Source of the DNA: Sporomusaceae bacterium | GTDB lineage: Bacteria; Bacillota_C; Negativicutes; Sporomusales_B; UBA7701 | DNA length: 38,122 bases | Assembly (NCBI GenBank): GCA_022839045.1 | Contig: JALHDI010000015.1 | Coordinates: forward strand, 1-38,122 | Direction: 5' to 3' | Shown here: piece by piece, positions 16,427 through 23,378 of the stretch | How positions within the stretch are numbered: the first letter of the stretch is position 1 | How the letters are laid out: every line of letters begins with the position of its first letter | Position numbers and translations under genes: made by a program | The notes under the pieces: generated by a model | The model's database searches: none | Seen by the model: the letters and a program-made list of their open reading frames with translations, nothing else | What the model was told of the DNA's origin: nothing

Positions 16427-17584
16427 CATTCCCCAGCCCGCCAGCAGGCGGAAGGTGCGGAGCAGGCCGTGGAGGAAGGTCTTGACGAGGGTGCGCTCGC
16501 TGACTTCGCGGTTGGCGACGACATCGACCGTTTTTTCTGCTTTGTCGCCGACGAAGAAGATAATTTCCCCGATTTTCTGGCCCTGGTATACCGGGGCCTT
16601 GATTTTTTTCGGCATATCGACCTCCACCGTCACCCGGGGGTAATCGGCGGCGGGTACGACGAGGGCGGCGGGGGCGGCGGCGACGGCATCGACCGTTTCG
16701 GCGAGGCCGCTTTCCACAGGGAGGGTGGCAATCAGGGCGCCTTGGTCGGCGTAGTCGTAGAGGTCGTAGTTATCGAACCCGTATTTTAGGAGCTGCATCG
16801 AGTCGTACCAGCGGGAGTGGTCGTGGAGGACGACGGCGATCAGTTTGTGGTTGCCGCGGGTGGCGCTGGAGACCAGGCAGGGGCCGGCCTCGCCGGTAGT
16901 GCCGGTTTTTACGCCGTCCGCCTCTTCGAGCATCCAGAGCAGTTTGTTGGTGTTGCGGAGGTTGACGTCCTTTTCGCGTCCGCGGCGGTCGAGCCATTCG
17001 ATGCTGATTTCCTTGCTGCCGACGATCGAGGCGAAGGTGGGGTCGGACAGGGCGAAGCGGGCGAGGAGCGCGAGATCGAAGGCCGAAGAGTAGTGACCGG
17101 GGGCGCTCAGGCCGTGGGGGTTGCGGAAGTGGGTGTCGGCGGCCCCCAGGGCGCGGGCCCGGTCGTTCATCTGCGCGACGAAGGCTTCGCTCGTTCCGGA
17201 CAGATGCTCGGCGATGGCGACGGCGGCGTCGTTGCCGGACCGCATCAGCAGGCCGGTGACGAGTTCGTGCAGGGAAAGGACCTGACCGGCATAGAGGTGC
17301 ATGGAGGAGCCCCGGGTGGCGGCCGCCCGGAGGCTGACCCTGACCTGGTCGTCGAGACGGCCGCTCTCGATGGCGAGGATGGCGGTCATAATCTTGGTTG
17401 TGCTGGCCGGAGCGTTGCGGTCGCGGCTGTTCTTCTCGAACAGCACTTCGCCGGTTTTGAAGTCGACGAGCACACCCGCCCGGGCCTTTATCTGCGGGGG
17501 GGCGGCGGCGGCCTCCGGCCAGGCCGTCAGCCATATGCCGATGAACACGGCAAAGAGGGCAAGGATTGTGCGCTGCCAAGCCAT
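16421..17584 (-). CDS. dacF: D-alanyl-D-alanine carboxypeptidase (DacF/PBP5 family)
   Basis: A 387-residue serine DD-carboxypeptidase trimming pentapeptide stems of peptidoglycan. A signal peptide covers residues 1-28. The catalytic motif is S61-T-T-K64 (APASTTKIMTA), then SGN in LLMRSGNDAAVA and KTG in DGVKTGTTGEAG. A C-terminal PBP5-C domain (VDMPKKIKAPVYQGQKIGEI) and a short amphipathic end (LHGLLRTFRLLAGW) fit membrane-surface anchoring. The ATG at 17584 has GGAGGG at correct spacing; the upstream GTG is rejected. In spore formers DacF-like enzymes act in cortex or general wall maturation; which applies here is not visible. Confidence 0.93.
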   Translation of the reverse strand: MAWQRTILALFAVFIGIWLTAWPEAAAAPPQIKARAGVLVDFKTGEVLFEKNSRDRNAPASTTKIMTAILAIESGRLDDQVRVSLRAAATRGSSMHLYAGQVLSLHELVTGLLMRSGNDAAVAIAEHLSGTSEAFVAQMNDRARALGAADTHFRNPHGLSAPGHYSSAFDLALLARFALSDPTFASIVGSKEISIEWLDRRGREKDVNLRNTNKLLWMLEEADGVKTGTTGEAGPCLVSSATRGNHKLIAVVLHDHSRWYDSMQLLKYGFDNYDLYDYADQGALIATLPVESGLAETVDAVAAAPAALVVPAADYPRVTVEVDMPKKIKAPVYQGQKIGEIIFFVGDKAEKTVDVVANREVSERTLVKTFLHGLLRTFRLLAGWGML

Positions 17585-17760
17585 GGTGTCCCTCCTGTGC
17601 AAACTATTACATTATATGCCGGCGGGGGCGGTTCATTCCGCCGGATGCTATGGATAAAGGCATACCGGCTATGCGAGAAAGGAATGCCGCTGGGGCAGGA
17701 TTTTTGCCGCCCGGTACCGTATTTTTTTAACACCAACGTTATTGAGAGGGGCGATTTGAC

Positions 17761-18939
17761 ATGATTAAAACTGATCCGCTAGTGATGATTCCCGGGCCGA
17801 CGCCGGTGGCCGATCCCATCCGGCAGGCGATGGCTACCCAGACGTACGGCCATACCTACGGCGGTTTCGTGAAGGCTTACAAAGAGTGTCTGGCCGGCCT
17901 CAAGACCATCTTCCAGGCCGAGCAGATGATCGTCGTCGGTGGGGCCGGCACGCTGTCGATGGAGATGGGCCTGATTAACACCGTACGGGCCGGCGAGGAA
18001 ATCCTCGTTGTCACCCACGGGGTGTTCGGCGACCGTTATGCCCTCGTGGCCAAGGCGCTCGGCATCAAGGCCGACGTGCTCAGCTGCCCGGTGGGCGAAC
18101 GGGTGCCGCTGGCCGCGATCGAGGCTAAGCTGGCGGCGAAGAAGTATGCCGCCATGACTCTTACCCATGTGGACACCTCCTCGGGTGTCATGGCCCAGCC
18201 CAAGGAAGTGGGCGAACTGGCCCAAAAATATGATACCCTGTTCATTCTCGACGGCGTGTGCGCCAGCGCCGGCATCCCTGAGCCGATGAAGGACTGGGGC
18301 GTCGACATGATCGTCACCACCTGCCAGAAGGCTTTCGGGACGCCTCCCGGCCTGACGATGGTGGCTATAGGCGCCAAGGCTCTCGCCCGCCGCGAGGCAC
18401 TGGGTACGGTGCCGACCTACTACAGCGACTGGAAGAACTGGCTGCCGATTATGGATAATCCGGGCATGTACTTCGCCACTCCGCCGGTTAACCTTATCCT
18501 GGCCCTGAACGAATCGGTGAAGATCATCCTGGCCGAAGGTCTGGAGAACCGCTACGCCCGCCACGAGCGCATCGGCCGCAGCGTGCGGGCCGGCCTCGCG
18601 GCGATCGGCATCAAACCGGTTACGGCCGCCGAGGCGCTGGCGTCGACCCTGACGGTGGCCTATTATCCCGCCGGGGTGGACTGCGCCGCCTTCCGGGCCA
18701 AGATGGAGGACTACGGCGTGGTCGTGGCCGGCGCTTTGGGCGAAATCAAGGGCAAGGCGTTCCGCATCGGCCATATGGGCAACGTTTGCATCACCGAGAT
18801 CATCAAGACGCTGTCGTCGGTGGAACGGGCGCTGAACGCCCTCGGCGTGCCGGTTCAGTCCGGCGCAGCGGTGGGCGCGGCCTGCGCCGAGTGGGACAAA
18901 GCCGCCGCTTCCACCTGCTCGTGCGGCTGCGGGAAATAA
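17761..18939 (+). CDS. Alanine-glyoxylate / serine-pyruvate aminotransferase family (class V)
   Basis: A 392-residue PLP enzyme of the class V aminotransferases, probably transferring amino groups between alanine or serine and glyoxylate or pyruvate. MIPGPTPVADPIRQAM is the family start. The PLP aspartate lies in FILDGVCASAG, and the Schiff-base lysine is K190 in TTCQKAFGTPPG. The C terminus is unusual: after the normal end it carries a short Cys-rich tail STCSCGCGK. The start has GAGGGG upstream. It stands alone with a hairpin after it. With sdaA, lpdA and ald it makes the window rich in C2/C3 amino-acid metabolism. Confidence 0.9.
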   Translation: MIKTDPLVMIPGPTPVADPIRQAMATQTYGHTYGGFVKAYKECLAGLKTIFQAEQMIVVGGAGTLSMEMGLINTVRAGEEILVVTHGVFGDRYALVAKALGIKADVLSCPVGERVPLAAIEAKLAAKKYAAMTLTHVDTSSGVMAQPKEVGELAQKYDTLFILDGVCASAGIPEPMKDWGVDMIVTTCQKAFGTPPGLTMVAIGAKALARREALGTVPTYYSDWKNWLPIMDNPGMYFATPPVNLILALNESVKIILAEGLENRYARHERIGRSVRAGLAAIGIKPVTAAEALASTLTVAYYPAGVDCAAFRAKMEDYGVVVAGALGEIKGKAFRIGHMGNVCITEIIKTLSSVERALNALGVPVQSGAAVGAACAEWDKAAASTCSCGCGK

Positions 18940-18952
18940 GCAAACGTCGAAA

Positions 18953-18976
18953 GGGCCGGGGAGAAATCCCCGGCCC
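18953..18976 (+). terminator. Terminator-like hairpin
   Basis: A 10-bp perfect GC-rich stem (GGGCCGGGGA / TCCCCGGCCC) with a GAAA loop directly follows the aminotransferase. The T-run is poor (ATAGAATGTTTT), so termination is likely but not certain. Confidence 0.55.
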
Positions 18977-18992
18977 ATAGAATGTTTTGGCC

Positions 18993-19117
18993 GGAGCCGC
19001 TTAGAAGTCCCCAGATACTAGGCGGGCCGAGGAAGCGCGCGAGACAGTACTTCGGGATGTACGGCGAGCGCGCTCCCGCAGGACCAACAACGTAGATGGG
19101 GGCTTATCAGCGGCTCC
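18993..19117. repeat. MITE-like palindromic repeat, copy 1
   Basis: A 125-bp non-coding element with imperfect terminal inverted repeats: GGAGCCGCTTAGAAGTCCCC at the left, and the right end reading inward as GGAGCCGCTGATAAGCCCCC. The interior has GTACTTCGGGATGTACG and ACAACGTAGATGG. The same motifs in the same order occur in the element at 22310, so both belong to one family. It ends one base before the stop of the minus-strand zinc-ribbon gene. Confidence 0.6.
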
Positions 19118-19118
19118 C

Positions 19119-19511
19119 CTATTTAGGTTTATAAGGCTTAAGCTGTTGCCACTGGCTCGCTATCTGCTGGTCATACCTCCTGATCGTAGCGGTGCGTTCG
19201 TTCCTGAGAGACTGAATGTTGCCGAGGATGTTCTGGTCGAAGGCATAGACCTTGGTTTTGGGGACGGTGACGGGCTGGGTGTACTCTTTAAGGCGGGTGG
19301 CGGCCTTGATGTTGGCTTTGCCTTCCTTGACGACGACCGCCGGTTCGAGCATGTCGGACCCTTCGTACCGATGGATGAGGCAGTTGGGCTGCAGGTGGTC
19401 GATGACGCTTTTGTTTTCGCCTTCGAGCACGACGGGGCAACCGCAGCCGGGGCACGCGGCCGCGTCGAGGGCCAGCCAGGAGTGACAGTTGGCGCATATT
19501 ATTCCTTCCAT
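19119..19511 (-). CDS. Small zinc-ribbon protein of unknown function
   Basis: A 130-residue protein. The N terminus holds a zinc ribbon, CANCHSWLALDAAACPGCGCP, with two CxxC knuckles (residues 6-26). The remainder is charged and includes a Gln/Arg-rich helical end (SLRNERTATIRRYDQQIASQ). No other domain is recognised. The ATG at 19511 follows GGAGGTG; a longer open frame upstream covers the T-box leader in antisense and is rejected. It is divergent from the T-box/ecf operon. Its role is unknown. Confidence 0.7.
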   Translation of the reverse strand: MEGIICANCHSWLALDAAACPGCGCPVVLEGENKSVIDHLQPNCLIHRYEGSDMLEPAVVVKEGKANIKAATRLKEYTQPVTVPKTKVYAFDQNILGNIQSLRNERTATIRRYDQQIASQWQQLKPYKPK

Positions 19512-19579
19512 GATTACACCTCCGCCTGGGTAGTCTGCCCCATACCCGCCCTGTGTATTAGCGGGCGGGGGAAAATGTG

Positions 19580-19609
19580 TTGACAAGGGCGCGTCCCGTC
19601 TGCTATACT
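19580..19609 (+). promoter_or_regulatory. Sigma-A promoter of the Trp T-box/ecf operon
   Basis: A perfect TTGACA -35 box (19580-19585), an 18-base spacer and TATACT (19604-19609). The expected start near 19617 begins the T-box leader. Confidence 0.75.
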
Positions 19610-19616
19610 CATACCA

Positions 19617-19905
19617 AAATACATATATTAGCATCGATGACCAGGAAGAGTACACATGGTAAGAGGGGCACAGCGAGCCAATGGTAGTGGGAGTTTGGCA
19701 CTGCTCGACATGTCGAATGGGCCTGGGAGATACGGTCCGATCCGCATCTGCGGGGTAGGCGCCGTCGGGATCTTCCCCCGTTAACGGGAAGCGGGTATCG
19801 GAGCTTGGCTCCCGTACCATGTAAAGCTGGGCCGCTCAGGCGGCCAATTAGGGTGGCACCGCGGGTTAACCCCTCGTCCCTTTACCGGGACGCGGGGTTT
19901 TTATA
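19617..19905 (+). promoter_or_regulatory. T-box riboswitch, tryptophan-specific, upstream of ecfA1
   Basis: A complete T-box leader. The specifier TGG (19718-19720) lies in the context CGAATGGGCCTGGGAG, the usual place on the 3' side of stem I. The T-box sequence AGGGTGGCACCGCGGG has bulge TGGC at 19854-19857, which pairs with the GCCA end expected for tRNA-Trp. The terminator is formed by CCCCTCGTCCC (19870-19880) and GGGACGCGGGG (19887-19897) plus T5. Uncharged tRNA-Trp should allow readthrough into the ECF genes. Specifier assignment rests on context, not a folded model. Confidence 0.9.
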
Positions 19906-19926
19906 TTTTCGTCGGGAGGCTTGGCG

Positions 19927-20799
19927 ATGACGGCGATAGTGTTCGATAATTTCAGCTATGCATATGACGGCGCCGTGAAAGCGCTGGACGGCGTCGGCCT
20001 TACCGTGGCCCGGGGCTCGTTCACCGTGGTGGCCGGGCCGAGCGGCGCGGGCAAGACGACGCTGTGCCTGGCGGCGTGCGGCGTGGTGCCCCATTATTTC
20101 GGGGGCAGCATGGCGGGCGGCGTCAAGGTGGCGGGGGTGGATACCGCCGGGAGCAGCATGGGAGAGCTTTCCGCCCATGTGGGCACGGTGCTGGAGGACT
20201 ATGAAAGCCAGCTTGTAACGATGACGGTGGCCGAGGAGGTCGCTTTCGCGCTTGAGAATCGCGGCGTCGAGCACGGCAGGATCGCCCGCCGGATCGGCGA
20301 GGTGCTGGCTCAGGTCGGGCTGGCGAGAATGGAGGACCGGGAGGTCGGCTCGCTGTCGGGCGGGCAGAAGCAGCGGCTGGCCATCGCATCGGTGCTGGCG
20401 ACCCGGCCGGGGATCCTGGTGCTGGACGAACCGGCTTCGGCTCTCGACCCGGAAGGCGCGGAAGAGCTTTACGCCCTCCTGGCCGGTCTCAACCGCGAGT
20501 ACGGAATGACGCTGCTGGTGGTGGAGCATGATTTGGCCCGGGTGCTGGCCTATGCCGATAATCTCGTGGTGCTGGCCGGCGGACAGGTGGCCTGCCAGGG
20601 GCGGCCGGAAGAGATGCTGCCGCTGCTCAGGCGCAGGGAGGAGCTGGCGGCGATGGTGCCGGCGCTATGGCAGCTCAAGTTCGGCCTGGAGGAGCGGCTT
20701 GAGACCAAGTTCGCCCCCTGGCGGCACGAGGGCGAGGCGGTTGACGAGCTGGGCGACTTTATCGGCGCTTCGCGCCGGGAGGGTACGAAAAGTGCTTGA
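19927..20799 (+). CDS. ecfA1: ECF transporter ATPase EcfA1
   Basis: A 290-residue ABC ATPase of an energy-coupling-factor vitamin/amino-acid importer. The Walker A GPSGAGKTT is at 37-45, followed by a Q-loop-like DYESQLVTMTVAEEVAF, signature LSGGQKQRLAIAS, Walker B ILVLDEPASALDP and switch His in VVEHDLARVL. GGGAGG precedes the ATG at 19927. It overlaps ecfA2 by eight bases. The preceding Trp T-box indicates use for tryptophan or a related compound. Together with ecfA2 and ecfT it energises a separate S component. Confidence 0.93.
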   Translation: MTAIVFDNFSYAYDGAVKALDGVGLTVARGSFTVVAGPSGAGKTTLCLAACGVVPHYFGGSMAGGVKVAGVDTAGSSMGELSAHVGTVLEDYESQLVTMTVAEEVAFALENRGVEHGRIARRIGEVLAQVGLARMEDREVGSLSGGQKQRLAIASVLATRPGILVLDEPASALDPEGAEELYALLAGLNREYGMTLLVVEHDLARVLAYADNLVVLAGGQVACQGRPEEMLPLLRRREELAAMVPALWQLKFGLEERLETKFAPWRHEGEAVDELGDFIGASRREGTKSA

Positions 20800-21616
20800 G
20801 ATCGAAAATGTAAGCTATTGCTATAAACCGGGCCAGTATGCCGTTCGCGATGTCAGCCTGACGGCCGGCCACGGCGAATTCGTCGCCGTGGCCGGCCGCA
20901 ACGGCAGCGGCAAGACGACCCTGACCCGTCTGGTGATGGGGCTGCTGCGGCCGGCGGCTGGCAGGATAATGCTGGACGGCCGCGCGACGGCCGGGAGCGC
21001 GACGGCGACGATCGCCCGTCAGGTCGGTTACGTGTTCCAGAACCCGGACAGGCAGATTTTTCGTGATTCGGTGGCCGAGGAGGTGGCCTACGGCCCCGAG
21101 CAGCTCGGCTTCGCCGCCGAGGCGGTCCGCGACGCGGTCGCCTCGGCCCTGGAGGCTACCGGCCTCGCCGCTTTGGCCGCCGCTTACCCGCGGACGCTGT
21201 CCAAGGGGCAGAAGCAGCGCCTGGCGATCGCGTCGGCGCTGGCCCTGACGCCCCGCCTGCTGATCCTCGACGAGCCGACCAGCGGTCAGGACGCGCGCGA
21301 GAAGGCGTCGCTGATGGAGCTGCTGACCGGGCTTAACGCCAAGGGCATGGCGATACTGCTGGTGACGCACGATATGGAGATTCTGGCCCGCTATGCGCGG
21401 CGGGCGGTGGTGATGACCGCCGGCCGGGTGGTCTTCGACGGCGGCGTGCGTGAGCTGTTCGCCGGCGAAGCCGACGTGAGCGCCTGGGGCCTTCGCGAAC
21501 CGACGGCGGCGAGGGTAGCCAGAGGTCTCAGGGACTGCGGCGTGAAGCCGGGGCCGATCGTCCCGGAAGAACTGAGCGGCGAAATCTGCATGGCGAGGAG
21601 GAGTCTGTATGCGTAG
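20792..21616 (+). CDS. ecfA2: ECF transporter ATPase EcfA2
   Basis: The second ATPase, 274 residues. It has Walker A GRNGSGKTT, Q-loop YVFQNPDRQIFRDSVAEEVAYG (typical ECF A), signature LSKGQKQRLAIAS and Walker B LLILDEPTSGQD, then THDMEIL. The signature has K for the first G of LSGGQ. The GTG start at 20792 follows GGAGGGT and gives the expected N terminus MLEIENVSY; the longer upstream frame runs through ecfA1 and is rejected. The stop overlaps ecfT by eight bases. Confidence 0.93.
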   Translation: MLEIENVSYCYKPGQYAVRDVSLTAGHGEFVAVAGRNGSGKTTLTRLVMGLLRPAAGRIMLDGRATAGSATATIARQVGYVFQNPDRQIFRDSVAEEVAYGPEQLGFAAEAVRDAVASALEATGLAALAAAYPRTLSKGQKQRLAIASALALTPRLLILDEPTSGQDAREKASLMELLTGLNAKGMAILLVTHDMEILARYARRAVVMTAGRVVFDGGVRELFAGEADVSAWGLREPTAARVARGLRDCGVKPGPIVPEELSGEICMARRSLYA

Positions 21617-22289
21617 GGCGGCGCCCCTGACGAAAATCGTGATGGTTTTCCTCGTGTCGCTGTGGGCGATGCTGCTCGATTCGGCGGTGGCCCTGGCTCT
21701 ACTGACGGCTGCGCTGCTGGCGATGTTCGCCCTGTCGCGGGTGCCGGCCGGAAGCTACAAGGCGTTGGGCAGCCTGGGCGTCTTCGCCGCTGGGCTCGCG
21801 GCCATGCAGTACGCCCTGGGGGCGGAGGCGGAGTTCTCGGCGGTTGTCGGCCTGCGCATGGCGATGATGACCGGCCTGTTCATCCTCCTGCTGGCGACCA
21901 CCCGCATCCAGGACCTGACCGCCTCACTGGTGCGGCAGCTGCGCGTCCCCTACGAATACGCCTTCATGGTGACGGCTTCGTTGCGCTTCATCCCCGACCT
22001 GCTCGCCGAGATCAAGGCCGTGCAGGAAGCCCAGGCATGTCGGGGCTATTCCAACCAGGGAAGCGTGGCGCGGCGGCTGAAAAATTACCTGACGATCGTC
22101 CAGCCGCTGGTGCTGCGGTCGGTGGCCCGCTCGGACACGATGGCCATGAGCCTTGAGCTCAGAGGGTTCGGCGCCAGCCGGGCCGGGAGCTACGGCACGA
22201 GCATCGCCTTCGGCGTTCGCGACTGCCTGATGCTGGCCGCGCTGGCGGCGGGTACGGCGGCTGTCCTGGCGACGAGGTTTTGTCGGTAG
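21609..22289 (+). CDS. ecfT: ECF transporter transmembrane component EcfT
   Basis: A 226-residue membrane protein with about five or six hydrophobic segments. The coupling helices carry the two conserved Arg-Gly motifs, AQACRG and SLELRGFG, that dock into the ATPases. It couples ATP hydrolysis to toppling of the S component. The start is preceded by GAGGAG. No terminator is obvious after the stop; a MITE-like repeat begins 20 bases on, then a second T-box and the likely S component, so readthrough to trpP is possible. Confidence 0.92.
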   Translation: MRRAAPLTKIVMVFLVSLWAMLLDSAVALALLTAALLAMFALSRVPAGSYKALGSLGVFAAGLAAMQYALGAEAEFSAVVGLRMAMMTGLFILLLATTRIQDLTASLVRQLRVPYEYAFMVTASLRFIPDLLAEIKAVQEAQACRGYSNQGSVARRLKNYLTIVQPLVLRSVARSDTMAMSLELRGFGASRAGSYGTSIAFGVRDCLMLAALAAGTAAVLATRFCR

Positions 22290-22309
22290 ATTTTTAGAGC
22301 AAAACTAAA

Positions 22310-22483
22310 GGCTGTCTAAAAAGCTCCAGATGCAAGGCGCACCGGAAGATACGCAGCGACGACGGCCCCGGATGGGCCTAGTGCCGAGCGCGCCATGGAA
22401 GGCGCAGCGCTCGGCCGCGTACTCGGAACGTACGCTAGCAAGCATCTGAGGAACAACGCCGCAGATGGACTTTTTAGGCAGCC
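22310..22483. repeat. MITE-like palindromic repeat, copy 2
   Basis: A 174-bp non-coding element with 23-bp imperfect terminal inverted repeats (GGCTGTCTAAAAAGCTCCAG at the left; the right end inward reads GGCTGCCTAAAAAGTCCATC). The inner part shares GTACTCGGAACGTACG and ACAACGCCGCAGATGG with copy 1. It carries no coding capacity and needs a transposase in trans if mobile. It lies exactly between ecfT and the second T-box, and its right end may supply part of the promoter (TGGACT, 15 bases, TATAAG at 22487). Confidence 0.65.
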
Positions 22484-22492
22484 GAGTATAAG

Positions 22493-22760
22493 AGAAGTTG
22501 ATGAACGGGAATAGTACCCATGCAAGAGAGTCGCAGCGAGCCAACGATGGTGTGAGGTTGGCACCGCTCGGCATGGCGAATGGACCCGGGAGGCACGGCC
22601 CGAGCCGCGTGAGCGAGGTAGGCGCCGTCGGCATTCCCCCGTTAACGGGAAGCGGATAGCGGGAGCTTAAGCCCGCATCCGGAAGAGTGAGCCGCGTTGC
22701 GGCTAACTTGGGTGGCACCACGGGCAAAGACCCGTCCCTGGCTGGGGACGGGTCTTTTAT
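22493..22760 (+). promoter_or_regulatory. T-box riboswitch, tryptophan-specific, upstream of trpP
   Basis: A second T-box leader. Stem I shows the AGAG start, a GGTGTGAGG distal loop and specifier TGG (22581-22583) in GCGAATGGACCCGGGAG. The T-box TTGGGTGGCACCACGGG has TGGC at 22713-22716. The terminator stem is AGACCCGTCCC (22729-22739) / GGGACGGGTCT (22745-22755) plus TTTT. It is similar in sequence to the leader at 19617, suggesting duplication. The -10-like TATAAG at 22487 sits right beside the MITE end, so the promoter is uncertain. Confidence 0.9.
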
Positions 22761-22793
22761 ATTTACTTTTTGAATAACGAAAGGAGAATACAA

Positions 22794-23378
22794 ATGGAAA
22801 ACCGGGAGAAGCAGGAAATGGTACGCGTGGAGAAAACGGGAGGCAATACCAGGGGCGTGGCGGTGACGGCGCTGCTGTTGGCCATCGGCGTTATTCTGCG
22901 GCTTGTCAGCCCGAGCATAGCGGGCATCACCCCCAACTGGCTGATCGCCATGTACTGTTTGGCCATCCTCGTCGTGCGGCCGGGCCTGAAGCAGTCGGCA
23001 GGCATCGGCTTGGTGGCCGGCGTGGTCTGCATGGCAACGTCCAAGGCGATCTTCCCTTACGCCAACCTCATCAGCGAGCCGGTGGGCGCGGTGGCCTGCG
23101 CCCTCGTAGCCGGCCTCACCGGGCGGCTGAAAATTTTCGGCCTTACCCTCCAGCCGGCGGTTAGCACCTTCATCGGCACCTTGGCCAGCGGCTTCGTCTT
23201 CATAACTGTCACCAAGATCGTAATGAGCATCCCGTTGCAAGTTTACCTCTACGGCATGATGCCGGTGGTGCTGACGGTAGGCGCGGTGAACTGCGTCGTC
23301 GCCCAGGTTCTTTATTTCCCGGCCGTAAGGCTGTTCGCCGGCAAACCGGCCGTAACTGCGGAGGAGGAGAAAGCATGA
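22794..23378 (+). CDS. trpP: TrpP-like tryptophan transporter, ECF S component
   Basis: A 194-residue hydrophobic protein with five or six membrane segments. The order of motifs ALLLAIGVILRLVSP, ITPNWLIAMYCLAIL, GLVAGVVCMATSKAIFPYAN and ISEPVGAVACAL resembles Bacillus TrpP (YhaG), from memory of that protein. The TGG-specific T-box supports tryptophan as substrate. ECF A, A and T components are encoded just upstream under their own Trp T-box, so it is the likely S component. The start follows AAAGGAG. The stop overlaps the ligase start (ATGA). Direct tryptophan binding is inference. Confidence 0.82.
   Translation: MENREKQEMVRVEKTGGNTRGVAVTALLLAIGVILRLVSPSIAGITPNWLIAMYCLAILVVRPGLKQSAGIGLVAGVVCMATSKAIFPYANLISEPVGAVACALVAGLTGRLKIFGLTLQPAVSTFIGTLASGFVFITVTKIVMSIPLQVYLYGMMPVVLTVGAVNCVVAQVLYFPAVRLFAGKPAVTAEEEKA

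Noticed and set aside
17603..17760. Possible riboswitch before the aminotransferase
   Set aside because: Some stems can be drawn (GGCATACC..., GGCGGGGGCGG...) but no conserved motif of a known class or terminator is seen.
19512..19820. N-terminal extension of the zinc-ribbon gene through the T-box leader
   Set aside because: The ATG at 19511 has GGAGGTG, and the extension is antisense to a structured leader with low-complexity translation.
22316..23240. Minus-strand frame across MITE, T-box 2 and trpP
   Set aside because: It crosses two well-supported non-coding elements and is antisense to a clear membrane-protein gene.
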